DNA from: Candidatus Limnocylindrales bacterium
GTDB taxonomy: Bacteria > Desulfobacterota > Binatia > UBA1149 > CAITLU01
Direction: 5' to 3'
Length of the DNA: 64,000 bases
Assembly: GCA_035626395.1 (NCBI GenBank)
Contig: DASPNR010000042.1
Location: forward strand, 784,484 to 848,483
The first letter of the stretch is position 1, and the number at the start of each line of letters is the position of its first letter. Of this stretch, positions 59,505-64,000 are shown one piece after another. The translations under genes and the position numbers were made by a program. Under the pieces are notes generated by a model, which was not told the DNA's origin, did not search any database, and saw only the letters and a list, made by a program, of their open reading frames with translations.

Positions 59505-60239
59505 CTAGGCGGCCGCTTCGCTGGTGAGAGCCATGAACGCATCGCCGAGCTCGCTCGTGCCGGTGCTGGCCAGCAGATCGGCCACCGATCCTTCGGCCAC
59601 GATGCGGCCGCCCGCCATGACGCCGACGCGGGGACAGAGCGTCTCGACCTCGCCCATGATGTGAGAGGAGACCACGACGGCGCGGCCTTCGGCCGCAAGG
59701 CCGCGCACCAGTCCGAGCACTTCACGGCGTCCGCCGACATCCAGACCATCGGTCGGCTCATCGAGCAGCAGCAGCGGCGGGTCGTGCACGAGCGCGCGCG
59801 CGAGCACCACGCGCCGCTTCATGCCGGTCGACAGCGCCGAGCAGTTGGTGTCGGCGTAGCGAGAGGCTCCCAGTTGATCGAGCAGTTCGCGGGCACGCGT
59901 GCGCGCGTCGGCAACGCCCTGGATGTTTCCGAACAGTGCAACCGTTTCGGCGGCCGTCAGTCTTTCGGGCAGCCCCGCCTCGGCCGGCACGTACGCCAGG
60001 CGCGAACGCGCCTGAACCGGATCGGTTCGGGCGTCGATCCCATCGATCTCGATGCGTCCTCGGTCGGGGCGCAGCAGCGTGGCCAGCATTCGCAGCGTCG
60101 TGGTCTTGCCGGCCCCGTTGGGACCGAGCAGGCCGTAGATCTCACCGCGCCCCACACGCAGCGACACGCTGCGCACGGCATCGACATGGCCGCGCGCAGG
60201 ATCGTCGAAGGCACGAGCCAGGTCCTCGGTCAGCAGCAT
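59505..60239 (-). CDS. ABC transporter ATP-binding protein (NatA/CcmA-like)
   Basis: A 244-residue ATPase with all motifs: Walker A GPNGAGKTTTL, Q-loop LAYVPAEAG (unusual A instead of Q), signature ALSTGMKRRVVLARAL, Walker B LLLLDEPTDGLD and H-loop SSHIMGEVE. The signature LSTGMKRR is the NatA type. It energises the two permeases encoded directly downstream. The Q-loop substitution could be real or a family variant and should be compared with relatives. Confidence 0.93.
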   Translation of the reverse strand: MLLTEDLARAFDDPARGHVDAVRSVSLRVGRGEIYGLLGPNGAGKTTTLRMLATLLRPDRGRIEIDGIDARTDPVQARSRLAYVPAEAGLPERLTAAETVALFGNIQGVADARTRARELLDQLGASRYADTNCSALSTGMKRRVVLARALVHDPPLLLLDEPTDGLDVGGRREVLGLVRGLAAEGRAVVVSSHIMGEVETLCPRVGVMAGGRIVAEGSVADLLASTGTSELGDAFMALTSEAAA

Positions 60240-60360
60240 CGCGGCAGTTTAGCGGTCGGCGCATCGGCATCCAACGCAGGCGAGCAAAAGAGTGCTCGGC
60301 CGCCGCAGCGTTGTCGCCTTCCGATACGGACGCTGCCAATATCGGCGGTCACGGTTTCCG

Positions 60361-61089
60361 ATGAGGCTTCCTTCTTACGACTCGGGCATGGCCGGTGTGC
60401 GTGCTCTGCTGGCGCGTCACCGCGTGCTCCTCGGCCTGCTGGCTTTGGACGCGATCACCAAAAGGATCGCTTTTTCCGTGCTGCCCTCGAACGAGACCGT
60501 GTCGGTCATGGGCGTGCCGGTGTTCCAACTCGCTCTCAATGAATGGGGCGTCATGGGCGGCGTCGAGGGCATCGGCTCGGTGACGAGCAACTCGGCCTAC
60601 ACGTTGATCCTGGCTGCGGGGCTGCTGGTGCAGGCGCTGGTGATCTGGTGGCTCGGCAGCGTGGAGCTGCAGTTCTGGCTGCGGCTGGTGGCGGGGCTGA
60701 CGGTGTTCTTCGCGATCGCCACCGCGGCCGAGTTTGCCGCCAAGCCGATGGCGGACGTCTCGGCCGATCCGGCGGTGGTCGTCACGTCCATTCGCGGCGC
60801 GGCGCTGGTGCTGAGCCTGGCGCTGTATGCCGTTTCGCGCGCGCCGCTGCCGCGGCTGGCGTTCACGCTGCTGGCCGGCGGCGCGCTGGCCAACGCGCTC
60901 TCGTACGCGTATCCGCCTTTCGAGGTCGTCGACTTCCTGCGCATTCCGCTGCCCGGTCGCGACGACGTCTACGGCGTCGTCAACCTGGCCGACGTGTACG
61001 TGCTGGCGTTCGTCGTGGTGGCTATGGCCTGGCCGCTGCTGTCGCTCCTGCAGTGGATGCGGCAGCGACGGGTGCCGAGCGTGGCTTGA
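60361..61089 (+). CDS. Signal peptidase II (LspA)-like membrane protein
   Basis: A 242-residue polytopic protein with the LspA helix pattern. The first helix contains LLALDAITKR. The family's later block appears as GGALANALSYAYPPFEVVDFLRI and VVNLADVYVLAF. Asp in VVDF (~190) and Asp in NLADVY (~210) are at the spacing of the two catalytic aspartates of prolipoprotein signal peptidase. Canonical LspA is ~165 residues and has DR after GN; here the sequence is longer and degenerate. It could process lipoproteins or be a divergent relative. The 3' end overlaps the convergent TPR gene by 68 bp. Confidence 0.6.
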   Translation: MRLPSYDSGMAGVRALLARHRVLLGLLALDAITKRIAFSVLPSNETVSVMGVPVFQLALNEWGVMGGVEGIGSVTSNSAYTLILAAGLLVQALVIWWLGSVELQFWLRLVAGLTVFFAIATAAEFAAKPMADVSADPAVVVTSIRGAALVLSLALYAVSRAPLPRLAFTLLAGGALANALSYAYPPFEVVDFLRIPLPGRDDVYGVVNLADVYVLAFVVVAMAWPLLSLLQWMRQRRVPSVA

Positions 61090-62746
61090 GCTCCCTGGTG
61101 GCGCGCGAGCTCTCCAGCTCCACGTCGGCATGGACCCAAGCTCTCTCGAACCGCGCCTGCACCTGGCGCGCCTCCTCGTTCTTGCCCTGCGCCTCCAGGC
61201 TTTGGCGAAGACCGAAAAGCGCCCAACCGTTGTCGGGATTGCGCAGGGCGTCCAGATCGGCCCGATAGACCGCTTCGGCTTCGGATGCGCGCCCGGCTTC
61301 CAGCAGCACCGCGCCGAGGTGGTGCCGCACCGGGCTCGGCCAGTCCGATGGCTCGGTGTAGAGCAGGCTGTCCTCGAGCTCGACGCCGTGCTGGAGGCGC
61401 GCGATGGCCTGATCGAGCCTGCCGTCCTTGCGCGCGATCTCGGCCGCCAGCAGGTCGGTTGCGATTCCGAGCACCGTCGAGACGGGATTCGTGCTCAGCA
61501 TCTTCATTTCGGCCAGCTCGGGCCTGGCCAGAATCGCCTCGAGCGCGGCCAGCTCCTCGCGCGCCTTGCCGAGCTCGTCGCGGCCCGCATAGGCGTGGCC
61601 GCGCGCCCAGTGCCACAGCGCAGAGGGATACACGAGGTCCTCGGCGGGCTTTTCCAGCGCCAGGATGTCGTCCCACCTGGCGAACCGGACCAGCGCATAC
61701 ATCGGCGTGACGGTGAAGTGCTGCAGCGCGGTTCCCAGCCCCGGCGCGCGCACGTGCTCGTGCATCGTCTTCTCGTCGGTCTGGACCGCCGCTGCCAGCG
61801 CGACCTTGCTTGCACCTTCCATGGCGGCGGCGGCCCACAGAAAATGGTGATTGTGCGGGACGTACGCCAGCGGGTACATGCCCTGGCGCCGGCACTGCGT
61901 CATGTAGGAGTCATCGGCGGCCGCGGCTTTCTGATTGACGAGGACGGCGTCGTGGTAGCGACCGATGCGCATGTACGTGTGCGCCGGCATGTGCACGAGA
62001 TGGCCTGCGCCAGGCGTGAGGGTCCCGAGCTTGTCGGCGTACTTGGCCGCACGTCCCGGATCGCGCGAGGCCTCGGTGGTGTGGATGTAGAAGTGGATGG
62101 CGCCGGGATGGTCGGGGTTCTTCGCGAGCACGCTTTCGATCGTGCGAAGCAGCTCGGCCGTGTACTTCGTTTCCTTTCCTTCCTTGTCCCAGTACGCCCA
62201 CGGCGTCAGATCCATGAGCGCCTCTGCGAACAGCGCCTGCACCTCGACGTCGTCGGGGTAGCGCCTTGCCACCTGGCGCATCGCATCGGCGTAGGCGAGA
62301 TCGAGCGGCGCCCGGTCTGCCGGAGCCTCCCTGGCGTAGCGCTTGGATAAGGCCTCGATCAGCGCGCGCTCCTTCTCGCTGGCGTGGCTCGCCAGCGACA
62401 GGGCCTTCTGCGCACGCTCGTACGCTTCGGGCGCGACCTTCGGGTCCATCGGCGCGTTGATGTTGGGACCGAGCACGAGCGAGGTTCCCCACACGCAGAT
62501 CGCGCACTCGGGATCGAGCCGCGCCGCCTCCTGGAAGGAGCGTTCGGCCTCGGCGTGATTGAAGGCGTAGGTCAGGATCAGTCCCTGATCGAAATAGCGC
62601 TGGACCTTGGGGTTCTTGCTGCTGATGGGCCAGTGGTTCTTCCCGAGGTCGTCGAACAGCGGCGCCCTGGGCGCCGTCTCGGCGCCGGCCGCGGGCGCAC
62701 CGATCATCAGGAACGCGGTCAGCAGAGCGGTGGCGAATGGCTTCAT
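61022..62746 (-). CDS. Secreted TPR-repeat protein
   Basis: A 574-residue protein starting at 62746 behind AAAGGAG with a signal peptide (ATALLTAFLMIGAPAAGAE). The rest is nearly all helical TPR-like: QRYFDQGLILTYAFNHAEAERSFQEAARLDP, DPECAICVWGTSLVLGPNINAPM, HFYIHTTEASRDPGRAAKYADKL, GHLVHMPAHTYMRIGRYHDAV, YVPHNHHFLWAAAAM. The HFYIHT..., HMPAHTYMR and NHHFLW blocks are typical of a periplasmic TPR family whose function is unknown. Multiple conserved His suggest metal or cofactor binding. It probably mediates protein complexes in the periplasm. Confidence 0.85.
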   Translation of the reverse strand: MKPFATALLTAFLMIGAPAAGAETAPRAPLFDDLGKNHWPISSKNPKVQRYFDQGLILTYAFNHAEAERSFQEAARLDPECAICVWGTSLVLGPNINAPMDPKVAPEAYERAQKALSLASHASEKERALIEALSKRYAREAPADRAPLDLAYADAMRQVARRYPDDVEVQALFAEALMDLTPWAYWDKEGKETKYTAELLRTIESVLAKNPDHPGAIHFYIHTTEASRDPGRAAKYADKLGTLTPGAGHLVHMPAHTYMRIGRYHDAVLVNQKAAAADDSYMTQCRRQGMYPLAYVPHNHHFLWAAAAMEGASKVALAAAVQTDEKTMHEHVRAPGLGTALQHFTVTPMYALVRFARWDDILALEKPAEDLVYPSALWHWARGHAYAGRDELGKAREELAALEAILARPELAEMKMLSTNPVSTVLGIATDLLAAEIARKDGRLDQAIARLQHGVELEDSLLYTEPSDWPSPVRHHLGAVLLEAGRASEAEAVYRADLDALRNPDNGWALFGLRQSLEAQGKNEEARQVQARFERAWVHADVELESSRATRELKPRSAPVAAASTAGATAAARP

Positions 62747-62844
62747 GCTCGCTCCTTTACGGCGCCCCGTCTGTCTGTCCGTCCCGAAGCGCCCGCCTGA
62801 CCATGCGACAGGGAGGCGTGCACGTCCAGCATTCCTGCTCCAAG

Positions 62845-63624
62845 CTACACGAACCAGTGCCCCGCATTGACATCCAGGCTCTGTCCCGTGATGACGCTGG
62901 ACATGTCGGAGGCGAAGAACACCACCGCCTCGGCGATCTCTTCGGAGGTCGGGATGTGCTTGAGCGCCGTCTCGGCCGCGACGCTGTCGTACATCTGCTG
63001 CGGCGTGATGCCGTATTTGGCGGCTTCCGCCGCGAAGTAGCTCTCCAGCGGGGGGCCCCAGATGTATCCGGGAACCACCGAATTGACGCGAATCCTCGAG
63101 GGCCCCAGCTCGAGCGCCAGCGTCTGCGTCGCCGCAAGAAGTGCGGCCTTGGACGCCGCGTAGCCGCCGAAGCGTTCCATCATGCGGCGCATCGACATGC
63201 TGTTGATCATCACGATGGCTCCGCCGCCCTGCGACCTCATCACCGGGATCACCGCCTGCGACAGGCGAAGGGAGCCGAGGACGTTGACCTCGAAGGGCGG
63301 CTTCCAGTCCTCGAGGTTCGCCGTCTCGATGCGCTCGTAGGTGCCGGGATGGTAGGCATTGTTCACCAGCACGTCGATGCGGTCGTACTCCTTGAGCGTC
63401 GCATCGATCAGGCGCTCGCAGGAGGCCCTGTCGGACACGTCGGTCGGCACGGCCAGCGCACGGCCGCCGCCGTCGCGAATCGTGCGCACCATGCCCTCGA
63501 GCTTGTCGTGACTTCGTGCGGCCAGCGCCAGGCACGCGCCTTCGCGCGCCATCGCGAGCGCGATGGCCTGTCCGAGGCCGGGGCCGATTCCGGAAACGAC
63601 GACGACTCGGTCTTTCAGCAGCAT
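62845..63624 (-). CDS. Short-chain dehydrogenase/reductase
   Basis: A 259-residue classical SDR. The cofactor motif is VVVSGIGPGLGQAIA (TGxxxGxG variant with an extra Pro), then ARSHDKLEGM and VPTDVSD (NADP- or NAD-type loop) and VLVNNAYH. The catalytic Ser142 and Tyr155-xxx-Lys159 are in MINSMSM and GGYAASKAAL. The C-terminus ends DVNAGHWFV, as in many 3-oxoacyl-ACP or steroid-type reductases. The substrate is unknown. Its start lies about 95 bp from the truncated sulfotransferase. Confidence 0.9.
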   Translation of the reverse strand: MLLKDRVVVVSGIGPGLGQAIALAMAREGACLALAARSHDKLEGMVRTIRDGGGRALAVPTDVSDRASCERLIDATLKEYDRIDVLVNNAYHPGTYERIETANLEDWKPPFEVNVLGSLRLSQAVIPVMRSQGGGAIVMINSMSMRRMMERFGGYAASKAALLAATQTLALELGPSRIRVNSVVPGYIWGPPLESYFAAEAAKYGITPQQMYDSVAAETALKHIPTSEEIAEAVVFFASDMSSVITGQSLDVNAGHWFV

Positions 63625-63690
63625 GCAGTTCTACCTTGGATGAGGAGGTCGTCCGCCGCCGCTGCGTGATGCCAGGCGACCGTCGATCTC

Positions 63691-63718
63691 CGAATGCTCA
63701 AATGCAAGACCCGACCCC
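63691..63718 (-). repeat. REP-like dispersed repeat (copy B, half element)
   Basis: On the minus strand this reads GGGGTCGGGTCTTGCATTTG and continues AGCATTCG. It matches copy A at 10479-10506 in 25 of 28 positions. No clear right-hand partner for a hairpin follows here. It sits 2 bp past the stop codon of the truncated sulfotransferase gene. Confidence 0.6.
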
Positions 63719-63720
63719 AC

Positions 63721-64000
63721 TCATCGTTCGGCTTCGATGGCGAAGCGGTCGATGTAGGCGGCGAAGCGCTCGCGCATGCCTTGCGCGGTGAGGCCGAAGT
63801 CGGCGGCGCTGTAGCGGTGTTCGCCATGCTTGTGCTGCGGGTTGTCGCGGTGCCATCGCCGCAGTGACTGCGCCGTCTCCTCCGGATACTCGATCCCGAA
63901 GTGCGCGTACATGCGGCCGACGGCGCCGGCTGGATCGGCGACGGTTTCGCGGAAGTGCAGGTCGTAGAAGCGCGCCTCGCCGAGCTCTTGCCGCACCGCC
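63721..64000 (-). CDS. Sulfotransferase family protein, C-terminal part (runs off the window)
   Basis: Only the last ~93 residues are present; the frame is still open at 64000. The segment RFYDLHFRETVADPAGAVGRMYAHFGIEY, followed by NPQHKHGEHRYSAADFGLT, is the C-terminal part typical of Sulfotransfer_3-type proteins: the FYDLHY-like strand, a phosphate-contact region and the HxY motif. The N-terminal P-loop is outside the window. This is the second sulfotransferase in the window, apparently of a different subfamily from the one at 14404. Confidence 0.75.
   Translation of the reverse strand, partial: AVRQELGEARFYDLHFRETVADPAGAVGRMYAHFGIEYPEETAQSLRRWHRDNPQHKHGEHRYSAADFGLTAQGMRERFAAYIDRFAIEAER

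Overview
The window is a dense, high-GC chromosomal stretch from a Gram-negative bacterium. It has a 2-oxoglutarate dehydrogenase operon, tRNAs, lipoproteins and many genes with secretion signals. Several proteins carry tandem Cys-rich modules (CGDG..D.GE.CDDG, also called DUF4215, and CTDD.C). It also has sulfotransferases and an adjacent pair of acyl-CoA dehydrogenases. This combination resembles environmental 'deltaproteobacterial' or Binatota/Myxococcota-type genomes. That placement is inference; there is no rRNA or other strong marker gene here. No phage, IS transposase or CRISPR array was seen, so the window looks like core chromosome with accessory secreted proteins.

Layout. 0-8 kb: a predicted zincin, a MATE exporter, a periplasmic cyclohexadienyl dehydratase/chorismate mutase fusion, a methyltransferase, an adamalysin-like secreted protease and a serine hydrolase. 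8-13 kb: a PAS histidine kinase and an acyl-CoA dehydrogenase pair. 13-14.2 kb: two tandem paralogous secreted Cys-rich proteins. 14.4-20.6 kb: sucA-sucB-lpd followed by a sulfotransferase. 21-25 kb: a small conserved-looking protein, a dockerin-like secreted protein, a sucrase/ferredoxin-like protein and an alpha/beta hydrolase. 25.1-25.5 kb: tRNA-His and tRNA-Lys. 25.5-31.2 kb: an FKBP lipoprotein, a membrane protein, an ABC-F ATPase and a large Cys-rich secreted protein. 31.2-35.4 kb: an operon of circularly permuted ATP-grasp, alpha-E, transglutaminase and Anbu proteasome-like protease. 35.5-42.3 kb: surface polysaccharide-type genes (a GT-C-like membrane protein, an M15-like protein, two glycosyltransferases and a flippase). 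42.3-53.1 kb: a secreted-protein region with a structured repeat element, a 697-aa Cys-rich protein, cysteine synthase, a pectinacetylesterase-like enzyme and a 1496-aa beta-propeller/cytochrome/Cys-repeat protein. 53.1-64 kb: direct repeats, a sulfatase-like protein, dodecin, a UPF0149 protein, an ABC-2 exporter, an LspA-like protein, a TPR protein, an SDR and a truncated sulfotransferase.

The strongest systems-level signal is the Anbu/ATP-grasp/alpha-E/transglutaminase operon. It fits a predicted pathway of peptide-bond formation and proteolysis that is known from comparative genomics but has little biochemistry. The most novel-looking signal is non-coding: two copies of a roughly 110-nt two-hairpin element at 42271-42380 and 42627-42737. 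Their stems differ by compensatory changes while their G-rich loops are conserved. A third theme is domain sharing among the secreted proteins. One Cys/Lys helical N-terminal module and one beta-rich C-terminal module recur on otherwise unrelated partners, which suggests lineage-specific secretion or surface-attachment modules.

Long open frames antisense to real genes are common here because of GC-rich third positions, and they were not annotated.
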